From Apostichopus japonicus (lineage: Eukaryota; Echinodermata; Holothuroidea; Aspidochirotida; Stichopodidae), in the NCBI RefSeq assembly GCF_037975245.1, contig NC_092572.1:3259501-3323500 (forward strand): a stretch of 64,000 nt of DNA, written 5' to 3'. Below the pieces are notes generated by a model. That model was given only the letters and a program-made list of their open reading frames with translations, made no database searches and had not been told where the DNA came from. Both the position numbers and the translations under genes were made by a program. Within the stretch, counting starts at the first letter, position 1. Each line of letters begins with the position of its first letter. Shown one piece after another: positions 46,041 through 59,971 of the stretch.

Positions 46041-46684
46041 AACTACTTCAAAGCTATATTACAGAGAAGTCTGACCAGTGCTGAAAAATCTATCATTGGC
46101 TAACAGAAAGTGTGTTAAATTGTGTGTGGCTATATCGGGATGCATTAAGGGACCTAACTGAAGTTAAGCTACACTGTTAGCTTAATTTTCATGTGATTGT
46201 AAGTTTGGTTTGGTTCAGTTATCAATTGAGTAGAGTTTCAGTTCTAGCAATTCTATCAAACATAACTGCCGTGTCAGAAACAATTATTCACTTTAGGTAA
46301 AAACGTTCAACTACTTACCAACTTTAATTAGCTCAATAATCCAGTGACTTGGGTTTTTGAAGAGAAAAAATTACTACCCTCATTAGTTTCCAAGATTCTT
46401 GACCCAACCATGCACCTAATGTTGTTTCTGACATGCACATATCTGATTTGTGTCTGTGTCCTAATACTGTGGAGTAAACGTTCTTTGATCGAGCTACATA
46501 TACACACACATGCTAAACCTTACACCTAAGGATGCTCATTATTCTTATTTCATTAGATGAAAGCAATGTAATTATGCTTTAAACTTAATCGGCCACTTGA
46601 ATAAGTAGTAAGTAGGTTGGTGTAGCGTTATTTAATACCATTTGGAATTTGCCTTCGGTAATCATGTTTTCTTTAAACACACAG

Positions 46685-47479
46685 CTGCAAAACCGGAAGA
46701 AATGACATCCATTCAAAGTAGCACAAAAGACCAGCAGATTTCTGATTTGGTTAGTATTTAAGAAAAGCAGTGATCAGAGCTAGATACATGCTCTCACTTT
46801 CCTCACTGTGGAAAATAAATTACATTAAAAACAACATGTACCGCCTATTTTCCTTCCGACAACCAAGGGAGACTTCAGATAAACTTTTTGCAGTCTGTTC
46901 AATGGGCTTTGGTTCAAGGATAATGGTAACATTAGTGATTTGTTAATGTATGTGTCTCTCATGAAGGGAATCAGTATTTCCTTTGAGGTATGCAGAATAG
47001 TGCTCCATGTTAAGCACTAGAAGTACTTTGTTTGTGGACGTTGATGGGCATTGAAGTGAGTAAAGGATGTAAACAGACCTGCAAACACAGTATCTAAAGA
47101 AAGACAAGTTGTACAGGACTCAAAGTGGGTATGTGGATGCATCCCAGTGGAATTAATGTCATTGCTTGTGGATAAAGATCATTTTAGATCTAAAGTTTCA
47201 AACCTTGTTAACTGTTTTATCTACCATATTTTTCTACAATAGGTGGCATAAGTAGAACTACTCTCGTAGGGATACGGCACTTCATGCCACTGATTTGGTA
47301 ATTGCATAATTTATTCCGGGTGGTTTGTCATGCTATGTTTAACATAGCATAGAAATAGCTTCTTAACTAAAATGCTATTATAGTTATTTTGATTTTAAGC
47401 AATCTATGATTTTAATATTAAAATTCTCTTCTTTTCCTCCATGTTAAGGAGGATAAAATTGCAACACCGGATGCAACAT
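46685..47479 (+). CDS. Tail module variant (short exons A' and C')
   Basis: A' 46685-46749 (65 nt, acceptor AAACACACAG, donor GTTAGT, phase 1 to 0) reads AKPEEMTSIQSSTKDQQISD and Leu. C' 47449-47479 (31 nt, acceptor CCATGTTAAG, donor GTAAGT, phase 0 to 1) reads EDKIATPDAT. It has the same A/C phase pattern as the other modules but contributes 96 nt (32 residues) of polar, less coiled-coil-like sequence. No B exon is visible between the two. It keeps the frame into module 1. Confidence 0.6.
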
Positions 47480-48129
47480 GTAAGTCATTTGTTTATGAAT
47501 TTGAGATGACAGGGTAATTGACAAGTTCATCAATTTGGCCTGAACGAAACTGTAAAATGACTATCAAACATAACATGTCATTTTAACACCTGGATCACCA
47601 AAAACATTGAACTGCTATAGATGTGACTTACCTAATACTTGAGGCATTGCAGACTGTATCTAGTGTAAAGTAACAATTCTGCTAAAGTAGGCAGAAGAAA
47701 CAAGTACTACATATGGTTGAATAAACAAAAAAAAGTGAAAGTCCATAACTGGACTTTGAATTTCTGTTTATAACAAAGAAGATGCTAATAAATGGGGTAG
47801 TAGCATCCACAAATATAATCAAGGTGATTTTTTTCTTAAAAGTAAACAATATATCAAGTTTTCTGTTAAGAAAGAGCATCCTGTACAATGTGAATAATGA
47901 GATGGCTAGCTCAACACATGAATGTATTCTAAGCTGTTTGGTGATATTATTATTGATAAGTGTCTGCATTGTTTGGTTAAGTGATCATGGCTGAATTTAT
48001 TTTATTTTAAAGCAGTCACTAAGAATGTACTTTAAACTCCAGCAATTGGTAGATAATGCTTGCTATACATATTTAAGGTAAAGAAAAATATGTTACAGTT
48101 GGTTGTACATCTATATTTCTTTTCAACAG

Positions 48130-48730
48130 GTTCTAAAAGATCGACACAAAACGAGTCACAAGAATCGCTTCTGAAACCACTACAGGAGATGTTGGAGATG
48201 CAGGAGATGCTGGTAGGTATTAAAGCTTTAAAAATTAAATTCCAAAAACTTGAATTTGCCAGTGAATTGTGACCATGGGTTGGTGAAATTTTCGGTAGAA
48301 TTATTTTTTGAGGATTTTGCATTATTTCAGTACAAATAAAGTGTCCTAATAATGCAATATTATAGTGGTTTCCATCAATATTTAAAACATGAGTGCCCTA
48401 CCATATCTGCTTGCTTGCTGTTGTTTTAAGGAGGAGGCTTGAGGAGTATGATCATTTAGAGAGCATCTTGCAAGATACAAAATAACAGTACAATGTAAGC
48501 TATGTTGGGCTTCACCTCTACAAACGCAGCCTTGTGATGACCTTTTTTTTTAAATTATTATAAAAAGTATTGTTTAACATATACTAGAAGCAGTTTTAAT
48601 GAACTATGTTATTAATTATGAAAGTCACAATACAAATGCAGGCTTCAATTAATCTTTTGTTTGATGATTCTTTATCTTCACCCTTAGAAGAAAAAAATGA
48701 AGAATGAACTAGAAGAGCAACTCGAGAATT
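48130..48730 (+). CDS. Tail module 1 (exons A1, B1, C1)
   Basis: A1 48130-48212: SKRSTQNESQESLLKPL, then QEMLEMQEML, donor GTAGGT. B1 48431-48494: GAG GAG GCT TGA, so it stops after EEA; its donor GTAAGC at 48495 is intact. C1 48688-48730: KKKMKNELEEQLEN. A+C is 126 nt. The A1 frame stays open 19 codons into the intron (VGIKALKIKFQKLEFASEL, then stop), as in later copies. Confidence 0.65.
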
Positions 48731-48744
48731 GTAAGATTTTATGA

Positions 48745-49430
48745 GTATCTTAGAACACATAGACCCATTGTTGTACTAGTTTTAAAAGCTATGTTACTTG
48801 CTTTCTATATGGTAATCAGATTTTATGAGTAACTTGGAACATATAGACCCATTGTTGTTCTAGTGTAATCAGCTATGTTACTTGCTATCTCATACATGGT
48901 GATCAGATTTTATGAGTAACTTAAGACATATATACCCATTGTTCTACAAGTGTTATCAGCTATGTTACTTGCTATCTCATACATTGGTGATCAGATTTTA
49001 TGAGTTATTTAGGACATAAAGACCCATTGTTGTACTAGTGTAATCAGCAATGTTACTTGCTATATCATACAATGGTAAACATATTTTATAAGTCATTTAG
49101 GACATATAGACCATTGTTGTTCTAGTGTAGTCAGCTATGTTACTTGCTATCTCATACATTGGTGATCAGATTTTATGAGTAACTTAAGACATATATACCC
49201 ATTGTTCTACAAGTGTTATCAGCTATGTTACTTGCTATCTCATACATTGGTGATCAGATTTTATGAGTTATTTAGGACAAATAGACCCATTTTTGTACTA
49301 GTGTTATCAGCAATGTTACTTGCTATCTCATACAATGGTAAACATATTTTATAAGTCATTTAGGATACATAGACCATTGTTGTACTAGTGTAATCAGCTA
49401 TGTTACTTGCTATCTAATACATTGTATTGT
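48745..49430 (+). repeat. 88-bp intron minisatellite, block 1
   Basis: About seven to eight units of the form CAGATTTTATGAGTAACTTA, GACCCATTGTT, CTAGTGTAATCAGCTATGTT and ACTTGCTATCTCATACATTG. Confidence 0.9.
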
Positions 49431-49923
49431 AAAGTAACAAGACTTCTAAGGTAGGCAGAAGTAGAAAGTCCTACATATAGTTGAATAACCAATAAAATGT
49501 GAAAGTCTATTACTGGACTGTGAATTTCTGTTTATAACCAAGGAGATGCTAATAAATGGGGTAGTAGCATCCACAAATATAATCAAGGTGAACTGTTTCT
49601 TAAAAGTAAACAATTTATCAAGTTTTCTGTTAAGAAAGAGCATCATGTACAGTGTGAATAATGAGACGGCTAAGCTCAACACATGAATGTATTCTAAGCT
49701 GTTTGGTGATATTGTTATTGATAAGTGTCTGCATTGTTTGGATAAGTTATCATGGCTGAATTTATTTTCATCTAACTCACCATATACCGAGGAGGATACC
49801 TTAAAGCAGTCACTAAGAATGTACTTTAAACTCCAGCAGTTGGTAGATAATGCTTGCTATACATATTTAAGGTAATTAATAATATGCTACAGTTGGTTGT
49901 ACATCCATATTTCTTTTCAACAG

Positions 49924-50524
49924 TTTCTAAAACATCTACACAAAACGAGTCACCTGAATTACTTGTGAAACAACTACAAAAGATGTTGGAGATGCGGGAG
50001 ATGCTGGTAGGTATTAAAGCTTTAAAAATTAAATTCCAAAAACTTGAATTTGCCAGTGAATTGTGACCATGGGTTGGTAAAATTTTCGGTAGAATTATCT
50101 TTTGAGGATTTTGCCTTATTTCAGTACAAATAAAGTGTCCTAATGCTGTTTTATATTAAAGTGGGTTCCATCAATATTTAAAACATGAGTGCCCTACCAT
50201 ATCTGCTTGCTTGCTATTGTTTTTAGGAGGAGGCTTGAGAAGTATGATCATTTAGAGAGCATCTTGCAAGATACAAAATAACAGTACATTGTAAGCTATG
50301 TTGGGCTTCACCTCTACAAATGCAGCCTTGTGATGATTTTTTTTTAATTCTTATGAAAAGTATTGTTTTACATATATTAGAAGCAGTGTTAATAAACTGT
50401 GTTATTTATTATTAAAGTCACAATACAATTGTAGGCTTCAATTAATCTTTTGTTTTGATGATTCTTTATCTTCACCCTTAGGGGAAAAAAATGAAGAATG
50501 AACTAGAAGAGCAACACGAGAATT
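49924..50524 (+). CDS. Tail module 2 (exons A2, B2, C2)
   Basis: A2 49924-50006: SKTSTQNESPELLVKQL, then QKMLEMREML. B2 starts 50227 with GAG GAG GCT TGA. C2 50482-50524: GKKMKNELEEQHEN, donor GTGAGA. Junction codons with modules 1 and 3 are TTT (Phe). Near-identical sister copies are modules 4 and 6 (P-type: PELLVKQLQKM). Confidence 0.65.
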
Positions 50525-50529
50525 GTGAG

Positions 50530-51300
50530 ATTTTATGAGTATCTTAGGACACATAGACCCATTGTTGTACTAGTTTTAAAAGCTATGTTACTTGCTATCT
50601 ATATGGTAATCAGATTTTATGAGTAACTTGGAACATTTAGACCCATTGTTGTTCTAGTGTAATCTGCTATATTACTTGATATCTCATACATTGGTGATCA
50701 GATTTTATGAGTATTTTAGGTCATATAGACCCATTGTTCTACAAGTGTAATCAGCTATGTTACTTGATATCTCATACATTGCTGATACGATTTTATGAGT
50801 AATTTAGGACATATAGACCCATTGGTGTACTATATAATCAGCAATGTTACTTGCTATTTCAAACATTGGTGACCTGATTTCATAAGTAACTTAAGACATA
50901 TATACCTATTGTTCTACAAGTGTTATCACCTATGTTACTTGCTATCTCGTGCATTGGTGATCAGATTTTATGAGTTATTTAGGACAAATAGACCCATTGT
51001 TGTACTAGTGTTATCAGCAATGTTACTTGCTATCTCATACAATGGTAAACATATTTTATAAGTCATTTAGGACACATAGACCATTGTTGTTCTAGTGTAG
51101 TCAGCTATATTACTTGATATCTCATACATTGGTGATACGATTTTATGTGTAATTTAGGACATATAGACCCGGGGTGTACTATATAATCAACAATGTTACT
51201 TGCTATCTCATACATTGGTGATCTGATTTCATAAGTATCTTAGGACATAGAGACCCATTCTTGTACTAGTGTAATCAGCTATGTTACTTGCTATCTAATA
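50530..51300 (+). repeat. 88-bp intron minisatellite, block 2
   Basis: About nine units. Several variants (GTGTACTATATAATCAGCAA, CTGATTTCATAAGTA) recur in the same order in blocks 4 and 6. Confidence 0.9.
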
Positions 51301-51803
51301 CATTGTAGTGTAAAGTAACAAGCCTTCTAGGGTTGACAGAAGTAGAAAGTCCTACATATAGTTGAATAACCAATAAAATGTGAAAGTATATTACTGGACT
51401 GTGAATTTCTGTTTATAACCAAGAAGATGCTAATAAATGGGGTAGTAGCATCCACAAATATAATCAAGGTGAACTGTTTCTCAAAAGTAAACAATATATC
51501 AAGTTTTCCGTTAAGGAAGAGCATCCTGTACAGTGTGAATAATGAGACGGCTAAGCTCAAGACATGAATGTATTTATGCTGTTTGGTGATATTGTTATTG
51601 ATAAGTGTCTGCATTGTTTGGTAAAGTGATCATGGCTGAATTTATTTTCATCTAACTCACCATATACCGAGGAGGAAACCTTAAAGCAGTCACTAAGAAT
51701 GTACTATAAACTCCAGCAATTGGTAGATAATGCTTGCTATACATATTTAAGGTAAAGAATAATATGCTACAGTTGGTTGTACATCCATATTTCTTTTCAA
51801 CAG

Positions 51804-52383
51804 TTTCTAAAACATCTACACAAAACGAGTCACAAGAATCGCTTCTGAAACAACTACAGGAGTTGTTGGAGATGCAGGAGATGCTGGTAGGTATTAAAGC
51901 TTTAACAATTAAATTCCAAAAACTTGAATTTGCCAGTGAATTGTAACCATGGGTTGGTAAAATTTTCGGTAGAATTATCTTTTGAGGATTTTGCCTTATT
52001 TCAGTTCAGATAAAGCGTCCTAATTCTGTTAAATTAAAGTGGTTTCCATCAATATTTAATACATGAGTGCCCTACCATATCTGCTTGCTTGCTATTGTTT
52101 TTAGGAGGAGGCTTGAGTATGATCTTTAAGAGAGCATCTTACAAGATAACAGTACAATGTAAGCTATGTTGGGCTTTACCTCTACAAACGCAGACTTTTT
52201 TTTTAATTATTATGAAAAGTATTGTGTAACATATACTAGAAGCAGTGTTTATAGACCCTTGTTGTTAATTATAAATGTCACAATACAATTGCAGGCTTCA
52301 ATGAATCTTTTGTTTGATGATTCTTTATCTTCACCCTTAGAAGAAAAAAATGAAGAATGAACTAGAAGAGCAACACGAGAATT
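51804..52383 (+). CDS. Tail module 3 (exons A3, B3, C3)
   Basis: A3 51804-51886: SKTSTQNESQESLLKQL, then QELLEMQEML. B3 starts 52105 with GAG GAG GCT TGA. C3 52341-52383: KKKMKNELEEQHEN. This is the Q-type module (QESLLKQLQEL), whose sisters are modules 5 and 7. The readthrough frame after A3 has TIKFQKLEFASEL before a TAA. Confidence 0.65.
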
Positions 52384-52389
52384 GTAAGA

Positions 52390-53990
52390 TTTTATGAGTA
52401 ACTTAGGAGACAGACCCATTGTTGTACTAGTTTTATCAGCCATGTTACTTGCTATATATGTGGTAATCAGATTTTATGAGTAACTTGGAACATCTAGACC
52501 CATTGTTTTACTAGTGTAATCAGCTATGTAACTTGCTATCTCATACATTGGTGATCAGATTTTATGAGTAACTTAGGGCATATAGACCCATTGTTGTACT
52601 AGTGTAATCAGCCATGTTACTTGCTATATATGTGGTAATCAGATTTTATGAGTAACTTGGAACATCTAGACCCATTGTTGTACTAGTGTAATCAGCTATA
52701 TTACTTGCTGTCTCATACATTGGCGATCAGATTTTATGAGTAACTTAGGGCATATAGACCCATTGTTGTACTAGTGTAATCAGCTATGTTTCTTGCTATC
52801 TCATACATTGGTAATTATATTTTATGGGTAACTTAGGGCATATAGACCCATTGTTGTACTAGTGTAAACAGCTATGTTACTTGCTATCTCATACATTGGT
52901 GATCAGATTTTATGAGTAACTTAAGACATATAGACCCATTGTTGTTCTAGTGTAATCAGCTATGTTACTTGATATCTCATACATTGGTGATCAGATTTTA
53001 TGAGTAACTTAAGACATATGGACCCATTGTTGTACTAGTGTTATCAGCTATGTTACTTGCTATCTCATTGGTAATCATATTTCGTAATTTAGGACATGTA
53101 GACCCATTGTTCACTTAGTGTCATCAGCTATGTTACTGTTATCTCATACATTGGTAATCAGATTGTATAAGTAACTATCGCATACATTGGTGATCAGATT
53201 TAATGAGTATCTTAGGACATGTAGAATAATTCTTGTACTAGTGTAATCAGCTATGTTATTTGCTATATAATACATTGGTAATACGATGTTATGAGCAACT
53301 TAGCACATATAGCTCCATTATTGTACCAGTCTTATCAGCTATGTTACTTGCTATCTCATACATTGGTAATCAGATTTTATGAGTTATTTAAGACATATAG
53401 ATCAATAGTTTTACTAGTGTAATCAGCTATGTTACTTGCTATGCAAGACATTGGTAGATATATGTTATCAGTAACTTAGGACATAAAGACCCATTATTGT
53501 ACTAGTGTCATCAGCTATGTTACTTGCTATCTCATACAATGGTTATCAGATTTTATGAGTAACTTAGGACATATAGACCTATTGTTCTACAAGTGTTATC
53601 AGCTATGTTACTTGCTATCTCATACATTGGTGATCAGATTTTATGAGTAACTTAAGACATATATACCCATTGTTGTACTAGTGTTATCAGCAATGTTACT
53701 TGCTATCTCATACAATGGTAAACATATTTTATATGTCATTTAGGATACATAGACCATTGTTGTACTAGTGTAATCAGCAATGTTACTTGATATCTCATAC
53801 ATTGGTGATACGATTTTATGAGTAATTTAGGACATATATACCCATTGGTGTACTATATAATCAGCAATGTTACTTGCTATCACATACACTGGTGATCAGA
53901 TTTCATAAGTATCTTAGGACATAGAGACCCATTCTTGTACTAGTGTAATCAGCTATGTTACTTGCTATCTAATACATTGTATTGTAAAGT
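52390..53990 (+). repeat. 88-bp intron minisatellite, block 3 (long)
   Basis: About 18 units. The variant order, including a shortened TATCTCATTGGTAATCATAT unit and the GCACATATAGCTCCATTATT unit, matches the long block after module 7. Confidence 0.9.
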
Positions 53991-54478
53991 AACAAGACTT
54001 CTAAGGTAGGCAGAAGTAGAAAGTCCTACATATAGTTGAATAACCAATAAAATGTGAAAGTCTATTACTGGACTGTGAATTTCTGTTTATAACCAAGGAG
54101 ATGCTAATAAATGGGGTAGTAGCATCCACAAATATAATCAAGGTGAACTGTTTCTTAAAAGTAAACAATTTATCAAGTTTTCTGTTAAGAAAGAGCATCA
54201 TGTACAGTGTGAATAATGAGACGGCTAAGCTCAACACATGAATGTATTCTAAGCTGTTTGGTGATATTGTTATTGATAAGTGTCTGCATTGTTTGGATAA
54301 GTTATCATGGCTGAATTTATTTTCATCTAACTCACCATATACCGAGGAGGATACCTTAAAGCAGTCACTAAGAATGTACTTTAAACTCCAGCAGTTGGTA
54401 GATAATGCTTGCTATACATATTTAAGGTAAAGAATAATATGCTACAGTTGGTTGTACATCCATATTTCTTTTCAACAG

Positions 54479-55079
54479 GTTCTAAAACATCTACACAAAA
54501 CGAGTCACCTGAATTACTTGTGAAACAACTACAAAAGATGTTGGAGATGCGGGAGATGCTGGTAGGTATTAAAGCTTTAAAAATTAAATTCCAAAAACTT
54601 GAATTTGCCAGTGAATTGTGACCATGGGTTGGTAAAATTTTCGGTAGAATTATCTTTTGAGGATTTTGCCTTATTTCAGTACAAATAAAGTGTCCTAATG
54701 CTGTTTTATATTAAAGTGGGTTCCATCAATATTTAAAACATGAGTGCCCTACCATATCTGCTTGCTTGCTATTGTTTTTAGGAGGAGGCATGAGAAGTAT
54801 GATCATTTAGAGAGCATCTTGCAAGATACAAAATAACAGTACATTGTAAGCTATGTTGGGCTTCACCTCTACAAATGCAGCCTTGTGATGATTTTTTTTT
54901 AATTCTTATGAAAAGTATTGTTTTACATATATTAGAAGCAGTGTTAATAAACTGTGTTATTAATTATTAAAGTCACAATACAATTGTAGGCTTCAATTAA
55001 TCTTTTGTTTTGATGATTCTTTATCTTCACCCTTAGGAAAAAAAAATGAAGAATGAACTAGAAGAGCAACACGAGAATT
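54479..55079 (+). CDS. Tail module 4 (exons A4, B4, C4)
   Basis: A4 54479-54561 (P-type, same peptide as A2). B4 starts 54782: GAG GAG GCA TGA. C4 55037-55079: EKKMKNELEEQHEN. The junction codon from module 3 is TGT (Cys). Nearly identical to module 6, 3,612 bp downstream. Confidence 0.65.
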
Positions 55080-55084
55080 GTAAG

Positions 55085-55860
55085 ATTTTATGAGTATCTT
55101 AGGACACATAGACCCATTGTTGTACTAGCTCTAAAAGCTATGTTACTTGCTATCTATATGGTAATCAGATTTTATGAGTAACTTGGAACATTTAGACCCA
55201 TTGTTGTTCTAGTGTAATCTGCTATATTACTTGATATCTCATACATTGGTGATCAGATTTTATGAGTAATTTAGGTCATATAGACCCATTGTTCTACAAG
55301 TGTAATCAGCTATGTTACTTGATATCTCATACATTGCTGATACGATTTTATGAGTAATTTAGGACATATAGACCCATTGGTGTACTATATAATCAGCAAT
55401 GTTACTTGCTATTTCATACATTGGTGACCTGATTTCATAAGTAACTTAAGACATATATACCCATTGTTCTACAAGTGTTATCACCTATGTTACTTGCTAT
55501 CTCGTGCATTGGTGATCAGATTTTATGAGTTATTTAGGACAAATAGACCCATTGTTGTACTAGTGTTATCAGCAATGTTACTTGCTATCTCATACAATGG
55601 TAAACATATTTTATAAGTCATTTAGGACACATAGACCATTGTTGTTCTAGTGTAGTCAGCTATATTACTTGATATCTCATACATTGGTGATACGATTTTA
55701 TGTGTAATTTAGGACATATAGACCAGGGGTGTACTATATAATCAACAATGTTACTTGCTATCTCATACATTGGTGATCTGATTTCATAAGTATCTTAGGA
55801 CATAGAGACCCATTCTTGTACTAGTGTAATCAGCTATGTTACTTGCTATCTAATACATTG
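55085..55860 (+). repeat. 88-bp intron minisatellite, block 4
   Basis: About nine units, nearly identical to block 6 at 58.7-59.47 kb and close to block 2. Confidence 0.9.
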
Positions 55861-56359
55861 TAGTGTAAAGTAACAAGCCTTCTAGGGTTGACAGAAGTAG
55901 AAAGTCCTACATATAGTTGAATAACCAATAAAATGTGAAAGTATATTACTGGACTGTGAATTTCTGTTTATAACCAAGAAGATGCTAATAAATGGGGTAG
56001 TAGCATCCACAAATATAATCAAGGTGAACTGTTTCTCAAAAGTAAACAATATATCAAGTTTTCCGTTAAGGAAGAGCATCCTGTACAGTGTGAATAATGA
56101 GACGGCTAAGCTCAAGACATGAATGTATTCTAAGCTGTTTGGTGATATTGTTATTGATAAGTGTCTGCATTGTTTGGTAAAGTGATCATGGCTGAATTTA
56201 TTTTCATCTAACTCACCATATACCGAGGAAGAAACCTTAAAGCAGTCACTAAGAATGTACTATAAACTCCAGCAATTGGTAGATAATGCTTGCTATACAT
56301 ATTTAAGGTAAAGAATAATATGCTACAGTTGGTTGTACATCCATATTTCTTTTCAACAG

Positions 56360-56938
56360 TTTCTAAAACATCTACACAAAACGAGTCACAAGAATCGCTT
56401 CTGAAACAACTACAGGAGTTGTTGGAGATGCGGGAGATGCTGGTAGGTATTAAAGCTTTAAAAATTAAATTCCAAAAATTTGAATTTGCCAGTGAATTGT
56501 AACCATGGGTTGGTAAAATTTTCGGTAGAATTATCTTTTGAGGATTTTGCCTTATTTCAGTTCAGATAAAGCGTCCTAATTCTGTTAAATTAAAGTGGTT
56601 TCCATCAATATTTAATACATGAGTGCCCTACCATATCTGCTTGCTTGCTATTGTTTTTAGGAGGAGGCTTGAGTATGATCTTTAAGAGAGCATCTTACAA
56701 AATAACAGTACAATGTAAGCTATGTTGGGCTTTACCTCTACAAACGCAGACTTTTTTTTTAATTATTATGAAAAGTATTGTGTAACATATACTAGAAGCA
56801 GTGTTTATAGACTTTGTTGTTAATTATAAATGTCACAATACAATTGCAGGCTTCAATGAATCTTTTGTTTGATGATTCTTTATCTTCACCCTTAGAAGAA
56901 AAAAATGAAGAATGAACTAGAAGAGCAACACGAGAATT
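56360..56938 (+). CDS. Tail module 5 (exons A5, B5, C5)
   Basis: A5 56360-56442: SKTSTQNESQESLLKQL, then QELLEMREML (Q-type). B5 starts 56661: GAG GAG GCT TGA. C5 56896-56938: KKKMKNELEEQHEN. Nearly identical to module 7 at +3,612 bp. Confidence 0.65.
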
Positions 56939-56944
56939 GTAAGA

Positions 56945-57600
56945 TTTTATGAGTAACTTAGGAGACAGACCCATTGTTGTACTAGTTTTATCAGCCATTT
57001 TACTTGCTATATATGTGGTAATCAGATTTTATGAGTAACTTGGAACATCTAGACCCATTGTTTTACTAGTGTAATCAGCTATGTAACTTAGGACATATAG
57101 ACCTATTGTTCTACAAGTGTTATCAGCTATGTTACTTGCTATCTCATACATTGGTGATCAGATTTTATGAGTAACTTAAGACATATATACCCATTGTTCT
57201 ACAAGTGTTATCAGCTATGTTACTTGCTATCTCATACATTGGTGATCAGATTTTATGAGTTATTTAGGACAAATAGACCCATTTTTGTACTAGTGTTATC
57301 AGCAATGTTACTTGCTATCTCATACAATGGTAAACATATTTTATATGTCATTTAGGATACATAGACCATTGTTGTACTAGTGTAATCAGCAATGTTACTT
57401 GATATCTCATACATTGGTGATACGATTTTATGAGTAATTTAGGACATATATACCCATTGGTGTACTATATAATCAGCAATGTTACTTGCTATCACATACA
57501 CTGGTGATCAGATTTCATAAGTATCTTAGGACATAGAGACCCATTCTTGTACTAGTGTAATCAGCTATGTTACTTGCTATCTAATACATTGTATTGTAAA
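56945..57600 (+). repeat. 88-bp intron minisatellite, block 5 (short)
   Basis: About seven units. At about 57085 the sequence jumps from the module 3/7-type start of a block into the end of the long-block order seen at 53.57-53.99 kb, which looks like an internal deletion or unequal-crossover joint. Confidence 0.9.
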
Positions 57601-58090
57601 GTAACAAGACTTCTAAGGTAGGCAGAAGTAGAAAGTCCTACATATAGTTGAATAACCAATAAAATGTGAAAGTCTATTACTGGACTGTGAATTTCTGTTT
57701 ATAACCAAGGAGATGCTAATAAATGGGGTAGTAGCATCCACAAATATAATCAAGGTGAACTGTTTCTTAAAAGTAAACAATTTATCAAGTTTTCTGTTAA
57801 GAAAGAGCATCATGTACAGTGTGAATAATGAGACGGCTAAGCTCAACACATGAATGTATTCTAAGCTGTTTGGTGATATTGTTATTGATAAGTGTCTGCA
57901 TTGTTTGGATAAGTTATCATGGCTGAATTTATTTTCATCTAACTCACCATATACCGAGGAGGATACCTTAAAGCAGTCACTAAGAATGTACTTTAAACTC
58001 CAGCAGTTGGTAGATAATGCTTGCTATACATATTTAAGGTAAAGAATAATATGCTACAGTTGGTTGTACATCCATATTTCTTTTCAACAG

Positions 58091-58691
58091 GTTCTAAAAC
58101 ATCTACACAAAACGAGTCACCTGAATTACTTGTGAAACAACTACAAAAGATGTTGGAGATGCGGGAGATGCTGGTAGGTATTAAAGCTTTAAAAATTAAA
58201 TTCCAAAAACTTGAATTTGCCAGTGAATTGTGACCATGGGTTGGTAAAATTTTCGGTAGAATTATCTTTTGAGGATTTTGCCTTATTTCAGTACAAATAA
58301 AGTGTCCTAATGCTGTTTTATATTAAAGTGGGTTCCATCAATATTTAAAACATGAGTGCCCTACCATATCTGCTTGCTTGCTATTGTTTTTAGGAGGAGG
58401 CATGAGAAGTATGATCATTTAGAGAGCATCTTGCAAGATACAAAATAACAGTACATTGTAAGCTATGTTGGGCTTCACCTCTACAAATGCAGCCTTGTGA
58501 TGATTTTTTTTTAATTCTTATGAAAAGTATTGTTTTACATATATTAGAAGCAGTGTTAATAAACTGTGTTATTAATTATTAAAGTCACAATACAATTGTA
58601 GGCTTCAATTAATCTTTTGTTTTGATGATTCTTTATCTTCACCCTTAGGAAAAAAAAATGAAGAATGAACTAGAAGAGCAACACGAGAATT
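58091..58691 (+). CDS. Tail module 6 (exons A6, B6, C6)
   Basis: A6 58091-58173 (P-type). B6 starts 58394: GAG GAG GCA TGA. C6 58649-58691: EKKMKNELEEQHEN. The junction codon from module 5 is TGT (Cys). I saw no coding difference from module 4. Confidence 0.65.
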
Positions 58692-58696
58692 GTAAG

Positions 58697-59470
58697 ATTT
58701 TATGAGTATCTTAGGACACATAGACCCATTGTTGTACTAGCTCTAAAAGCTATGTTACTTGCTATCTATATGGTAATCAGATTTTATGAGTAACTTGGAA
58801 CATTTAGACCCATTGTTGTTCTAGTGTAATCTGCTATATTACTTGATATCTCATACATTGGTGATCAGATTTTATGAGTAATTTAGGTCATATAGACCCA
58901 TTGTTCTACAAGTGTAATCAGCTATGTTACTTGATATCTCATACATTGCTGATACGATTTTATGAGTAATTTAGGACATATAGACCCATTGGTGTACTAT
59001 ATAATCAGCAATGTTACTTGCTATTTCATACATTGGTGACCTGATTTCATAAGTAACTTAAGACATATATACCCATTGTTCTACAAGTGTTATCACCTAT
59101 GTTACTTGCTATCTCGTGCATTGGTGATCAGATTTTATGAGTTATTTAGGACAAATAGACCCATTGTTGTACTAGTGTTATCAGCAATGTTACTTGCTAT
59201 CTCATACAATGGTAAACATATTTTATAAGTCATTTAGGACACATAGACCATTGTTGTTCTAGTGTAGTCAGCTATATTACTTGATATCTCATACATTGGT
59301 GATACGATTTTATGTGTAATTTAGGACATATAGACCAGGGGTGTACTATATAATCAACAATGTTACTTGCTATCTCATACATTGGTGATCTGATTTCATA
59401 AGTATCTTAGGACATAGAGACCCATTCTTGTACTAGTGTAATCAGCTATGTTACTTGCTATCTAATACAT
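58697..59470 (+). repeat. 88-bp intron minisatellite, block 6
   Basis: Same variant order as block 4, offset by 3,612 bp. Confidence 0.9.
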
Positions 59471-59971
59471 TGTAGTGTAAAGTAACAAGCCTTCTAGGGT
59501 TGACAGAAGTAGAAAGTCCTACATATAGTTGAATAACCAATAAAATGTGAAAGTATATTACTGGACTGTGAATTTCTGTTTATAACCAAGAAGATGCTAA
59601 TAAATGGGGTAGTAGCATCCACAAATATAATCAAGGTGAACTGTTTCTCAAAAGTAAACAATATATCAAGTTTTCCGTTAAGGAAGAGCATCCTGTACAG
59701 TGTGAATAATGAGACGGCTAAGCTCAAGACATGAATGTATTCTAAGCTGTTTGGTGATATTGTTATTGATAAGTGTCTGCATTGTTTGGTAAAGTGATCA
59801 TGGCTGAATTTATTTTCATCTAACTCACCATATACCGAGGAAGAAACCTTAAAGCAGTCACTAAGAATGTACTATAAACTCCAGCAATTGGTAGATAATG
59901 CTTGCTATACATATTTAAGGTAAAGAATAATATGCTACAGTTGGTTGTACATCCATATTTCTTTTCAACAG

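Noticed and set aside
49446-59727. Repeated - strand frames of 77-95 codons with hydrophobic residues (e.g. AVSLFTLYMMLFLNRK) before each A exon
   Set aside because: They recur only because the intron is duplicated with the module. They have no splice context and lie antisense to the gene.
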